A DNA stretch of 64,000 nt from Mesosutterella porci (GCF_022134585.1 NZ_JAKNCT010000003.1:62001-126000); one strand, 5' to 3'; positions 16,146 to 24,812 are shown, counted from the first letter of the stretch. Notes: a model not told the origin generated them from the sequence alone. Program-made: numbers and translations.

Positions 16146-17471
16146 ATGGTAAACATGCAGCTCATCAATCTCGGAAAGCTTCGGCTTGATACCTACCCGG
16201 AGCTTGTGAAAGCGGTTGCAACGGTGAAAAAAGCCGCGGCACGCGGCAATGCCCAGTGCGGGAGAATCTCAAAGGAAAAGGCTGAGGCCATCGCCAAAGC
16301 CGCTGACAAACTGGCCGAAGGAGGCAGCGCGCTTGAACTGCTTTCAATTTACCGCGTCATGGGCTCACCCTTGAACCGCGCCGCAAACTGCTGGCTGGCG
16401 AAGGAGGCCGCCGAACGCTCCGGCCTTGAAATCACCGCAGACGAAGTGAATGCTTCGCAGACCCCGACGGACGTCTCGGTCACTGTAGTCAACCTCACGG
16501 CCATTGAAGTCCTTCAGGAACTGAAGGATGCTTCCGCCGCCTTCGCTGAAGAACTCCGCTCGCAGGCCGGGCAGTTTTCCGACGTTGTCAAATGCGGGCG
16601 CGTTATGCTTCAGGATTCTCTGCCTGTAAATCTAGGGAAAGAGTTTCAGGCCTGGGCGCACTCGATTGACAGGTGCCGTGGGCGAATAGAACAGGAGATC
16701 CGCGAGCTGTCCATCTCCCTGCTTGGGGCGGGAGACGTGGGAACCTCGCTGGATGTTCCGGAAGGTTTCCCCCTGGCAGCTGCAGATGAACTCAGCCGAG
16801 CAACCGGCCTGCTGTTCAAGCCGGATGCGGATTTCATGGATGGGATCACCGCGGTTGACCGCCTCTGCTCCGCACATGCATGCATCCAGTCCTTGGCAAC
16901 TGCCTACTGGCGCATCATGCACGATCTCGAATTCCTTTCATCCGGACCTCGTACGGGGATCCGCGAAATAGCACTTCCGGCAGTCGCCCCGGGCTCTTCT
17001 ATTATGCCCGGAAAAATCAATCCCACGATGGCTCAGCTGGGCGCACTCCTAGCCGACAGCGTCTCGTCCAACGCAGCCGCGCTCGCTTCGTCCCTGCAGT
17101 CCGGATGGCTGGCAGAAGGCATGCGCTCCACGATTCCGGTCAAAATGATCATGGACTCAGGCATTCTTCTTGCTCGGGCGATGCTTGTGACAAAAAAGAA
17201 GCTGATTCACGGAATCACCGCACTTAAACTGCGAGCCCTAGGCCAGGCCGAAGACTCTGCCGCACTGATGATAGTTGTCGAAAAAGCTCTTGGAACAGAG
17301 GCGGCGGAAAAAGTGGCCCGCCGCATGGAAACTGACGGTTGCAACTGCAGAGACGCGCTTGTAAGGGAACGGATCCTTTCTGAAGAAAATGCTTCCCGCC
17401 TGCTTGACGTCACCACGCTGTCTACTCCAAGGAAAAACACGGCCTTGATCGAGTCCTTCAGAAACTCATAA
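16146..17471 (+). CDS. AspA/FumC-like lyase subunit B2, intact SS loop but lacking SSND
   Basis: The 441-residue superfamily member has an intact APGSSIMPGKINPTM loop (about 281-295) and the preceding SSGPRTGIREIALPA. Region 1 has decayed to EVNASQTPTDVSVTV (VN and SQ remain, SSND lost). The region 2 histidine segment is GRVMLQDSLP in place of GRTHLQDATP, and GGTAVGTG is lost. The ATG at 16146 has an upstream CAGGGA about 10 bp away. Its frame stays open upstream within A2, but that part is shadow. It pairs with A2 in the same way that B1 pairs with A1, although gene order is reversed. Confidence 0.85.
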   Translation: MVNMQLINLGKLRLDTYPELVKAVATVKKAAARGNAQCGRISKEKAEAIAKAADKLAEGGSALELLSIYRVMGSPLNRAANCWLAKEAAERSGLEITADEVNASQTPTDVSVTVVNLTAIEVLQELKDASAAFAEELRSQAGQFSDVVKCGRVMLQDSLPVNLGKEFQAWAHSIDRCRGRIEQEIRELSISLLGAGDVGTSLDVPEGFPLAAADELSRATGLLFKPDADFMDGITAVDRLCSAHACIQSLATAYWRIMHDLEFLSSGPRTGIREIALPAVAPGSSIMPGKINPTMAQLGALLADSVSSNAAALASSLQSGWLAEGMRSTIPVKMIMDSGILLARAMLVTKKKLIHGITALKLRALGQAEDSAALMIVVEKALGTEAAEKVARRMETDGCNCRDALVRERILSEENASRLLDVTTLSTPRKNTALIESFRNS

Positions 17472-17496
17472 CTGGAAAAGCGAACTTTAACGTGCC

Positions 17497-17517
17497 CGGG
17501 CAATTAGACACTGCCCG
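17497..17517 (+). terminator. Weak hairpin after the A2-B2 operon
   Basis: CGGGCA and TGCCCG pair around a 9-nt loop about 25 bp past the B2 stop. It has no good T tract (GTGTTGTT follows), so it is at best a weak terminator. Confidence 0.35.
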
Positions 17518-17544
17518 AGTGTTGTTATGATCAAGCCAGACTAT

Positions 17545-17686
17545 CCTGAAAGTTCTACAACAGGCACACGTTCGGTTGATTTCGGCTGAGTAGACCGCAG
17601 AAAGGGTATGTTTTCTGCGGTTTTTTCTTGACCTATTTAATGTTACTACATATAATATAGATAACACTATTGGAGCCAGCCATGCC
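17545..17686 (+). mobile_element. 5' remnant of an IS1634-like element
   Basis: This stretch matches, in order, the region upstream of the neighbouring transposase. It has a terminal-repeat-like start (CCTGAAAGTTCTAC), a stem-loop (CCGCAGAAA/TTTCTGCGG at 17595-17620) ending in TTTTTT, GGTTTTTTCTTGAC, a promoter, and a start codon in the context GCCATGCC. It breaks off right after ATGCC, where the complete element's terminal repeat begins at 17687. It is thus the plus-oriented front end of a related element, lacking its transposase body. Confidence 0.65.
17628..17656 (+). promoter_or_regulatory. Near-consensus promoter in the IS remnant, pointing into the intact IS
   Basis: TTGACC, 17 bp, TATAAT. 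It was evidently the transposase promoter of the remnant element. It now fires on the plus strand into the 3' end of the minus-strand transposase, so it could produce antisense RNA. Confidence 0.7.
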
Positions 17687-17703
17687 CCCTGAAAGTCGTC
17701 TAA
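17687..17703 (+). repeat. Left terminal inverted repeat of the IS
   Basis: CCCTGAAAGTCGTCTAA matches the reverse complement of the right end at 16 of 17 positions. Confidence 0.8.
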
Positions 17704-17718
17704 AGAAACCACGAAAAT

Positions 17719-19422
17719 TCAGTGAGTGATTCCCAGCATTTCAAGCAGCAGCTCGTCCCGCCGAATGGATTCCGTGCTCCAGCGCTGTGCGCCTCTGGGT
17801 GTCTGGACGGTCGTCGTTTCAACACAATCAAACCACTCCAGAATCTGAACCAGGGAGTGCACCTCAAGCCACCGCTTGAGGCTGCGCTCCAGCTCGAGTT
17901 GCGACTGTGTCTTTGATGCGGCTTCTCTGCCGAGTTTTTCCTTCACGGCATCAATGGCCTTCGTCAGAAAGCAGTGATAGCCGAGCGCTACGAACTGGCA
18001 GAAGAGCCTGCCTTTGAGGCTGTCCGGGAACCACACGCGAGGTCGCCTGCCGTCAAGCGAGTTCTTCTGCACATCAAACATCTCCTCGATTTTCTCCCTC
18101 TCCCGGTACATTCTCAGAGCTTCGTCGGCATTTTTGACCTCGTTCGAAACGAGCACGAAGAAGCCGAAGTACTTCCTGGCCTGCCTGAAGGCGTCTTCGT
18201 TAAACGAGACCTTGAGCGCGCCTCCCCGGCCGACACGGCTGCAGATGAGAAATTTTTCGGCTTTCCTCCTGCCTGCTTCGCTCAAAGGGTCTCCAGCCTC
18301 AACCGTGCGCTTGAGTTCGAGCAGATCATCAATTAAATTCTGTTCGTCCCTGCCGATGTTGTCCCGGTTGTAGAAGACATGAACATACAGACGGCGTTCA
18401 AACTCTTCCGTTTCACCGGCGGCAAAGCCGCCGCGCGTGCGCTGCCGGACCACAGAAAGCCGGTGCATGCGGCGGCGGGTGACGCCGCTCACCTTTTGAT
18501 CGAAGGAGCACACGGCTTCAAGTCTGCCCACCTCTTCCCGGGCGGCGTCGATTTCTTCTCGCACCCAGGAGACGCTTGAGCGGATGAGCGTCAGGAACTT
18601 CATGTTGCTGCGGGCGAATTCGGCCATATTGCTCTGGCTGCAGAAGCCGTTTTCCGTCACTACGACGGGCCTGGCCAGCGGAAGGCACTTGATCTGCCTG
18701 AGGGTGTTTTTGATCGAAATGACATCGGGAATGTTACCGGGCTGTTTTGCAAAAGCGATCGGCTGCCTGTCCGACGTCGAGTACAGAATCAGCAGCTTGA
18801 TGGTGTTGACTCCGTCCCGGTCTTTGTTGAAGCCTTGTCTTGCTTCGGTCTGGTTGTGGCTGTAGGTCGAAATCGTGGTCGAGTCGAATGCAATGCAGGG
18901 GTTGGTGCTGAGGCATGCCGCCCGCTGCGAGAAATACTTCTGCTGGCCGTCCTCATGGACTCCCACGTCGTGGAAGAGTTTTCCGTAAACGTCTTCGCTC
19001 AACCCGGGAGCATAAGGAGTCGGGTGGTTGATCTGCCAGGACTCTATGCGGGGCATCGGAGCCCCGTCGGTGGCAACCAGGTAGCGCGCGACCGTGTCAA
19101 TTTTTTGAGCGGCGGGCTCTCCGAAACTCATCCGCAGCTGATCGGAAATTCCGGTCTGCCGCGAGACCCACTCCAGAAGATCCGCCGTGCCGGTGCACTG
19201 CCTTGAAGTCTTAGACGAGGCCTTTTTAATCGATTTTTTCCTTGTCGACCTGATTTTCCCCGTTTCGGGATCAAGAATTCCCAGCAAAGTTGTTTTAATC
19301 GTCCTGGTCTTGCGGGTTTGTGGATCGTACTGCGTCTGGCGTTCGTAAACGTAGACGTCCCCATTGGGGCGGGTGATGCGGCGGGTGCCGATGTGGATTT
19401 TTCCCGTAAAAGGACGCGGCAT
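17719..19422 (-). CDS. IS1634-family transposase
   Basis: The DDE transposase of about 567 residues starts MPRPFTGKIHIGTRR. Catalytic positions visible are FDSTTIS (first Asp), VVTENGFCS where the second Asp is expected (Glu here), and the YREREKIEEMFD signature of the IS4 group. The frame extends 8 codons upstream to an ATG, but the start GCCATGCC is shared with the remnant copy on the left, so I prefer it. No frameshift is seen. The Asp to Glu change at the second acidic position could reduce activity, or could reflect my alignment. Confidence 0.9.
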   Translation of the reverse strand: MPRPFTGKIHIGTRRITRPNGDVYVYERQTQYDPQTRKTRTIKTTLLGILDPETGKIRSTRKKSIKKASSKTSRQCTGTADLLEWVSRQTGISDQLRMSFGEPAAQKIDTVARYLVATDGAPMPRIESWQINHPTPYAPGLSEDVYGKLFHDVGVHEDGQQKYFSQRAACLSTNPCIAFDSTTISTYSHNQTEARQGFNKDRDGVNTIKLLILYSTSDRQPIAFAKQPGNIPDVISIKNTLRQIKCLPLARPVVVTENGFCSQSNMAEFARSNMKFLTLIRSSVSWVREEIDAAREEVGRLEAVCSFDQKVSGVTRRRMHRLSVVRQRTRGGFAAGETEEFERRLYVHVFYNRDNIGRDEQNLIDDLLELKRTVEAGDPLSEAGRRKAEKFLICSRVGRGGALKVSFNEDAFRQARKYFGFFVLVSNEVKNADEALRMYREREKIEEMFDVQKNSLDGRRPRVWFPDSLKGRLFCQFVALGYHCFLTKAIDAVKEKLGREAASKTQSQLELERSLKRWLEVHSLVQILEWFDCVETTTVQTPRGAQRWSTESIRRDELLLEMLGITH

Positions 19423-19546
19423 GGCGATCTCATATAATGTATTCATATTATATTATAGAAACACTAAATAAGTCAAGAAAAAACCGGCGAAATTTCAATT
19501 ATTTCGACGGTTCCCCAGACTGATATCTGGCGATTTTATGCGGGCA

Positions 19547-19563
19547 TTAGGCGACTTTCAGGG
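19547..19563 (-). repeat. Right terminal inverted repeat of the IS
   Basis: TTAGGCGACTTTCAGGG is the inverted copy of the left end with one mismatch. Confidence 0.8.
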
Positions 19564-19592
19564 TAGAACGTCAGCGTAGCCACACTATTTTT

Positions 19593-19634
19593 AGGGAAAA
19601 TTTAATTTTTTCCCTCTTTTTTTCCCCTTTTTTT
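19593..19634 (+). terminator. Plus-strand terminator-like hairpin between the IS and cas12c
   Basis: AGGGAAAA pairs with TTTTCCCT around an A/T loop and is followed by a long pyrimidine-rich tract with runs of T. No plus-strand gene precedes it. It may end antisense transcription from the IS remnant, or work bidirectionally at the end of cas12c. The rest of 19564-19775 has no ORF worth calling. Confidence 0.5.
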
Positions 19635-19775
19635 GCCAACTATCATACAACCCATAGCCAAAAAATAGCTCTGATCAATGTTGCGACTTCTGTGACACAC
19701 AGGTATGCCTGCAAAACATATGCTTATTTACGCCATTTTATTGACCGCTTGGCAATCCGGTCTATGTCGTGTGAG

Positions 19776-22700
19776 CTATTTCTCCATCTCAATAACTTCC
19801 GACAGAAGTCTGCGGCCAATATTCACCGCCGCATTCACATCGGCATGTTGCTCGCGCCGATGCCATGAACAATCTTCAAAGACACAGAAATAGCGGCTTT
19901 GAGTCGTATCTTTTGTCTGTTTGCTTCTTGGCGGGCGACGCAAATTAAACTTGACCTTTGCTTTTAATTCCGGAATCGAAAGCACGCCAGAGCGGATGGG
20001 TTTCGTCAGAGGCGCATTTTCATTTCTTCTTGCAAAACGCCTCCTTTCCTCCATGTCTGGCTTGTCAAAAAGCTGGATCACCTTTCCACACAAGTTGATT
20101 CTTCCGCCAGCATCTACTTTTACCCCAGAAACTCCATCTGCCTCGATCTGTCGAATCAACTCGAATACATTGTTGCCACACCTAGAGCAAATCCGACTGG
20201 TATCACGCGCATTAACCGACACCCCTGGATATGCTTTGAGAGGCACATACCCTTGGTCGTTCACCCGGACCAAATCGGCAGGCTGCTTGTTCAAATCGCT
20301 TGACTTGTACAGTCTGAGCAAACCCAAGTTGGTCCACACATCCCCCTGCTCCCACCAAGCCTTGCGCTCGTTGTTTTGCATATCCACTTGCGAATGCAGG
20401 AACCTGGCGTTGACCGCCTTGTATACAAGTTCCAACTGCTTTGATCCGCTCTCCAAGTTCTTCACCTGATACTCAAGGACCGGAATAGCAGAAAACTTCT
20501 GCATCAAACCAAGAATCGCACCACACACATCCCCTGTCACATTCTCTCGAAGGTTGAACAGAGTGGAATCGAATTTTTGGTTGAACTTTTGTACTTTCTG
20601 CCCGGACTTCCTGAACTTTCGGACCCCTTTTATCAATCTCCGAATAGACGGGATTCTCACAGTTCCGCAGACAAGTGGCTCCGCCACAATATTGCCGACA
20701 TCCTTCATACTGAAAACGGCATATGCCAGTCCATTCTCGCCTTGATCAATCGCCACAAACCTTTGGAAGGTCTTCTGAATTTCTTCAGGAGTGCCAGGTT
20801 TGTCCGCCACACGAGAAATTGGCACTGCCAATGAAAGAACACTTTCATCATAAGTCAGGTCAATCCCTCCCGATGCGGTCATTTCCTGATCCACCGGCTG
20901 ATCAACCAACAGCGTCATGTCGCTGACAGTCTCTGCCTGAGGATGGATCAACAGACTGTCCAATCTTCCCTTATAGCTGGAGGGACCAACCAACCGGGCA
21001 AGGTTTGAATTGTTTATTTCGCAAAATGTCGGGACTGTCCCTTTCGCCCCATCTTTTTGGACACTCAGCGCATCTACTTTAGAGGTCTCAACGCCAGTGT
21101 CTGCTGCCATGGGAAGTGCGTAACACCAATCATGCGGAAGTTGCACCAGGAGAGGACAGAGAGTACCGGTCAAATCAGCGTGACTGCCTTTGATTTTTTG
21201 GAATGTGGCTTTGACATCCACGACATGGTCATTGCTGAAGACAAGAACTCCTGACTCAACAATTTGCTTCCATGACTCCGAGTTGAAATAGCGGTCAGGC
21301 ATTGCCCATAGAACATTCTTGGGCACATAAAGAAGACGGCAGTTGCCAACCCAACTGAATTTTGTCCTCAAGAAAAACTTTTCCCTGCGGACAATGATAT
21401 TGAGCCCGCTGATCAAGCTTGTATAAACATTGAACAACTTGATCAAGCTGCTCATCGGCAAGGACTCTCTTTTCAGCATCATTCGTAGGTCAGCGGAAAC
21501 CGCGTCTGAGTACTGCGCAGGCACATCAAGTCTTGCGATAGAACTTGGAACTTCGCACTCAACACTGCAAAGCAAAAGCTGCATCCAGGTCTTTTGAAGT
21601 TTCAAAAATGTCTCTCGACCCTTTGTTTCCTTATCTGACAAAAGCTCCGCCTGCTCCAGCACAACCTTGAATGAGTCCAGGACCTCCCGGGCCTTTTGAA
21701 CCACCGAGTGATCTAACTCCATCCCCTGATGTCGCTCCGTGCTGAAGGGAGAGACATAAATCCTTCCTTGGAAATTGCAGAAGAATTGGTTGTAGAGCTT
21801 TTTGCTCGCGAAGATGCCTTGGTCAGCAAACCAGTCTTTTACAAGCTTCGCAACTTCACTCCGGTCATACCTGACTGCATTTCCAATTTTTTGAAGAATG
21901 CTTCGAAAAGCCATCTCCTCCGCTGAAAAAACATTCCTTGCGACGGTGCGTTTACTCAGCAATTTTTTCTGCTTCTTTGTTTCTGCACCAAGAGGATCAA
22001 ACTGAAGTCCCTGCCCCTTCAACCAGTCAGTCAATCTTGCGAAATGTTTTCTCTGGGCATTGACCAGATAGCGCAATGACTGCGAGGCATGTTCCAGTTC
22101 CTCTTCAACTTTGGGCACTCCTCCAGTCTGTTGGTTGAGCTTTGGCAACCGCGCTAATTTTTCCCAATCCGTCCAACTCTCCGAAAGGGATTTCTTCAGC
22201 CCCTTCCATTCAGCTCCATCATCTTTCTCAGCCTGCTCCAAGGCATTTGTAATTTGGTTGTAGACGGACAGCAAGCGGTTCACCAAATCAATGCACTCCT
22301 TCACCTGCCCGATATCGCGCCCGGTGAGGCCTGACTCTATCCCTAACAGCCTTTTAACTGACAGCACCCCTGCCTTGCGGACACCCGAAAAGGCATTGCA
22401 AAAAGCCTCTGCCTCTTCTCTACTGCAGTCTGTCGTCTCCAAGAAGTCCTTGCCATCCACCACAAGCCCGACTGGCAACATCAGCTTTTCTGGCAGAGAC
22501 GCCAACAACTCCAAAAGTTCCCATAAGCGACTAATGTAATTGGCCACCCAACTGTCAAGGTGCCCACCCAGTGAACTGCGGAAAATGCTATAGCTCAGCG
22601 CCCCGCCTTTGTCATTGCAAAGCAGCGTTTGCGCTGGGATTGCCCTGGCTGCGCTTTGCACCCTTTCAACAGCTTCCTGCTTCTCTTGAGGAATCCCGTA

Positions 22701-23639
22701 ATACTGTGAAAGTTCCTCCACGGATGAGTTTCCCAGAACTTCAAGGCCTTTTCCAAACAACCAGGACAGACCGCTGTTTGTTGTGGTCGTCAAGTTTTCC
22801 TGCACATACTTGGTCATCTGTTTGGCTGCGCATTCTCCGGAATAATGGCGGAGTACTGTTGCCACAGCGAAATAAGGCAAATCCTTTTCTTCGCATTGCG
22901 AGCAGTCTGCCGATGAATCGAATGCAATGGTTGATTTAACAGGGAGACTGGAGACAGCCTTGCTGACCATTTGTCTAATCGATGGGAATGCACCAAATTC
23001 TGCCAAAGCACGATCAACGCAGGAACATGCTTTTTGAGGTGCTTTTTTTAAATCTCCCCAACTGGAAAAATCTTTCAAAATTGAGTCTGCAATTCTTGAG
23101 AACAGCTTTTCCTGGATAGATCGACTTCCCTCTTCGCGGAACTTTTCTCCAAGAGACTTCGCGTATTCACGGACAATGACCTCGGAGCAAAAGCGGTTAT
23201 CTTTCCCTTTTGTTCCGCGAACTTCCGTGACCAATCGATTGCTGATATTGGAAGGAACAAACTTTGGCAGTTTGATTCCTATTTGATCTGTGACCGCTTC
23301 TGCGAATTTGTCATCGTCAAATGCCTGACGGTTCGCGAAGATATCCGCTCCACCAGCTTTTGGGAAAATGCGGAAACCTTGTGTGACAAGCGTGAACAGC
23401 AGGTAGGTCAGCGATCCAGGTCCTGTGCCCTCGACAATGTCATAAAGTTGACGATATTTTTCAAAGGGAACGCGCTTCGCAAAACGATCGGGCAAATCAA
23501 GACGAAACTTGAGTGTCAGCATGGAGTTTGTTGGACGACTGGACACAGCAGCTAACTTTCTTCTGTACCGCCTTGCCGTCATTCCAGACACAAAATCCCG
23601 AAGTTTGAAATCAATCCTGACTCTGGAATCCTTATCCAT
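19776..23639 (-). CDS. cas12c: CRISPR-associated effector Cas12c (type V-C)
   Basis: The effector of about 1,287 residues is the crRNA-guided protein of a type V-C system. Blocks matching what I recall of Cas12c1 include SLTYLLFTLVTQGFRIFP, DSWVANYISRLWELLELL, FSWVGNCRLLYVPK, QLPHDWCYALP, GTVRIPSIRRLI and NVTGDVCGA. The split RuvC nuclease keeps all three acids: AIDQGENG (Asp about 965), VLEYQVKNLESG (Glu about 1056) and HADVNAAVNIG (Asp about 1267). CSRC and CxxxxC form a zinc-ribbon-like site. I chose ATG 23639 (AGGA 8 bp upstream); TTG at 23669 is possible. Characterised Cas12c processes its crRNA and binds DNA with little or no cleavage. It is AT-richer than the chromosome. Confidence 0.95.
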   Translation of the reverse strand: MDKDSRVRIDFKLRDFVSGMTARRYRRKLAAVSSRPTNSMLTLKFRLDLPDRFAKRVPFEKYRQLYDIVEGTGPGSLTYLLFTLVTQGFRIFPKAGGADIFANRQAFDDDKFAEAVTDQIGIKLPKFVPSNISNRLVTEVRGTKGKDNRFCSEVIVREYAKSLGEKFREEGSRSIQEKLFSRIADSILKDFSSWGDLKKAPQKACSCVDRALAEFGAFPSIRQMVSKAVSSLPVKSTIAFDSSADCSQCEEKDLPYFAVATVLRHYSGECAAKQMTKYVQENLTTTTNSGLSWLFGKGLEVLGNSSVEELSQYYGIPQEKQEAVERVQSAARAIPAQTLLCNDKGGALSYSIFRSSLGGHLDSWVANYISRLWELLELLASLPEKLMLPVGLVVDGKDFLETTDCSREEAEAFCNAFSGVRKAGVLSVKRLLGIESGLTGRDIGQVKECIDLVNRLLSVYNQITNALEQAEKDDGAEWKGLKKSLSESWTDWEKLARLPKLNQQTGGVPKVEEELEHASQSLRYLVNAQRKHFARLTDWLKGQGLQFDPLGAETKKQKKLLSKRTVARNVFSAEEMAFRSILQKIGNAVRYDRSEVAKLVKDWFADQGIFASKKLYNQFFCNFQGRIYVSPFSTERHQGMELDHSVVQKAREVLDSFKVVLEQAELLSDKETKGRETFLKLQKTWMQLLLCSVECEVPSSIARLDVPAQYSDAVSADLRMMLKRESLPMSSLIKLFNVYTSLISGLNIIVRREKFFLRTKFSWVGNCRLLYVPKNVLWAMPDRYFNSESWKQIVESGVLVFSNDHVVDVKATFQKIKGSHADLTGTLCPLLVQLPHDWCYALPMAADTGVETSKVDALSVQKDGAKGTVPTFCEINNSNLARLVGPSSYKGRLDSLLIHPQAETVSDMTLLVDQPVDQEMTASGGIDLTYDESVLSLAVPISRVADKPGTPEEIQKTFQRFVAIDQGENGLAYAVFSMKDVGNIVAEPLVCGTVRIPSIRRLIKGVRKFRKSGQKVQKFNQKFDSTLFNLRENVTGDVCGAILGLMQKFSAIPVLEYQVKNLESGSKQLELVYKAVNARFLHSQVDMQNNERKAWWEQGDVWTNLGLLRLYKSSDLNKQPADLVRVNDQGYVPLKAYPGVSVNARDTSRICSRCGNNVFELIRQIEADGVSGVKVDAGGRINLCGKVIQLFDKPDMEERRRFARRNENAPLTKPIRSGVLSIPELKAKVKFNLRRPPRSKQTKDTTQSRYFCVFEDCSWHRREQHADVNAAVNIGRRLLSEVIEMEK

Positions 23640-23667
23640 ACCTACCATCCTGTTGTACAATGCAGAC

Positions 23668-23747
23668 AAACCCCTTCCGGCTTTTGGACCATCTGTTCGC
23701 AGATCTCCGTACCTTGGTCGGTTGGGCGCCGCGGGGGCCGGTGCCTA
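23668..23747. ncRNA. Candidate scoutRNA region between cas1 and cas12c
   Basis: These 80 bp are strikingly GC-rich and structured compared with the AT-rich cas genes on either side. CCGG at 23677 can pair with CCGG at 23739; GGACCA pairs with TTGGTC; ATCTGttcgCAGAT is a hairpin. Read on the plus strand, it begins AAACCC, a 6-nt complement to the GGGTTT in the CRISPR repeat. Short repeat complementarity in a structured RNA is what is known of the scoutRNA used by Cas12c and Cas12d. Strand and ends are not fixed. Confidence 0.4.
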
Positions 23748-24812
23748 TCAAATGCCCCCATTTTCTTTTCCTGGCTTTGTTTCCCCTGGCAACCGATAGC
23801 CTGTCTTTGGCGGACGGCCGCCTTTTCTCTTGCCTTCCTGAGGCAAAACCAATCGGGGAACCTCCCCAAGCAAATATGCTCTCAAAGCCAGCACGGCTCC
23901 GTGAAGCAGGTTTTTCCTCCGAACATACTGCCTGGTGGCCGGCACATACACGATGACTTCCAAATTGTCTTTAAGTATAGAGAGAGATTTGGCAACCAGC
24001 TTCTTGCTATCACCAATGCCACTAGCCGCCGCAGCAGCAACAGCCTCTTCAAATATGTACCGATAAGGCTCCATCAAGTCATATGCCAAGGTCGGATAAC
24101 TTGACGGCTCATGGAGATATGCGTGACAAGGGGACATTTTGTGAAACAAAATCCACCGCAGCATGATTCCGTAAAGGAACTTCGACCCTGCGTCAAGCGC
24201 GGAGGCAATGGGACTTTGCTCTCGTCTCGACACATCCAGCTTCAGCCCCGTGAAATATTGCTTCCAGTACCTGGCTGTCTGGTGGGCCTCTATTGCTCTC
24301 ACATCTTCAATCTTTTTTGACTTCGCCAACTCGCTGAGAACAGTTGGGGAAATGGCCAACATCCCTGCCATTTGGCTTAACCTGGCCTTGATCAATGTCT
24401 TTGCGATGTACACCCGCTTGATCTGATTCTCACGAAACAAAATTTGCTTCGTCAGGACATCCGCATCATCAGAAGAAGGCACAGGCTGGAAGACATACGG
24501 GAAGGGCTGATTCCGACGATGAATAATCAAAGTAATACGATGTTGGGACAACTCGTCCAAAAAAGCAACGGGAAGATCGCCGGTGGCTCCGTAGAGCATA
24601 ATGAAGTCGATGCTTGAAAGATCTACCTCCAAAATTCCACCGTTGTAGGATATCTTCCAATGCTTGCTTCGCGGGATTTTTTCAGCTTTCCCGTAATAAG
24701 GAAGCCACAAACTCATACGTGAACTTCTTTTGTTGCTTTTCCATGTCCAAATAAAATCTGAATGCTGTATCTCATTCAGTTTCTGGACTGGTAGACCAAA
24801 TTCAAATTCCAT
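23748..24812 (-). CDS. cas1: CRISPR integrase Cas1 (type V-C, Cas2-less)
   Basis: The 354-residue spacer integrase has a beta-rich N-terminal domain (WKISYNGGILEVDLSSIDFIMLYG) and an alpha-helical catalytic domain. The expected metal ligands are seen: Glu in VRAIEAHQTARYW, His in SPCHAYLHE and Asp in LAYDLMEPYR. No cas2 or cas4 is present. In the type V-C systems studied, Cas1 alone acts as a mini-integrase for unusually short spacers, which fits the 17-19 nt spacers here. The gene is first in the cas1-cas12c operon, reading away from the array. Ribosome-binding site: AAGGAT, about 12 bp upstream. Confidence 0.95.
   Translation of the reverse strand: MEFEFGLPVQKLNEIQHSDFIWTWKSNKRSSRMSLWLPYYGKAEKIPRSKHWKISYNGGILEVDLSSIDFIMLYGATGDLPVAFLDELSQHRITLIIHRRNQPFPYVFQPVPSSDDADVLTKQILFRENQIKRVYIAKTLIKARLSQMAGMLAISPTVLSELAKSKKIEDVRAIEAHQTARYWKQYFTGLKLDVSRREQSPIASALDAGSKFLYGIMLRWILFHKMSPCHAYLHEPSSYPTLAYDLMEPYRYIFEEAVAAAAASGIGDSKKLVAKSLSILKDNLEVIVYVPATRQYVRRKNLLHGAVLALRAYLLGEVPRLVLPQEGKRKGGRPPKTGYRLPGETKPGKENGGI

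Larger units (their letters stand above)
17687..19563 (-). mobile_element. IS1634-like insertion sequence (IS4 group)
   Basis: The element of about 1.88 kb is bounded by inverted repeats and carries one full-length transposase. Upstream of the transposase lie a stem-loop (GAAAT/ATTTC type) and the promoter TTGACT-18 bp-TATAAT. No matching target duplication is visible directly outside the repeats (ATGCC on the left, TAGAA on the right), so the flanks have probably been rearranged. It separates the lyase island from the CRISPR-Cas locus. Confidence 0.8.

Noticed and set aside
3334-17471. Prophage or conjugative island
   Set aside because: No phage structural, integrase or conjugation genes are present.
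17682-17729. Short plus-strand ORF MPPESRLKKPRKFSE after a good promoter and GGAG
   Set aside because: It spans the junction of the IS remnant and the second element's inverted repeat, so it is probably a by-product of the fusion.
19776-23639. Effector as Cas12a, Cas12b or a TnpB-like nuclease
   Set aside because: Sequence blocks around the RuvC motifs match Cas12c, and the Cas1-only locus with 17-19 nt spacers fits type V-C.
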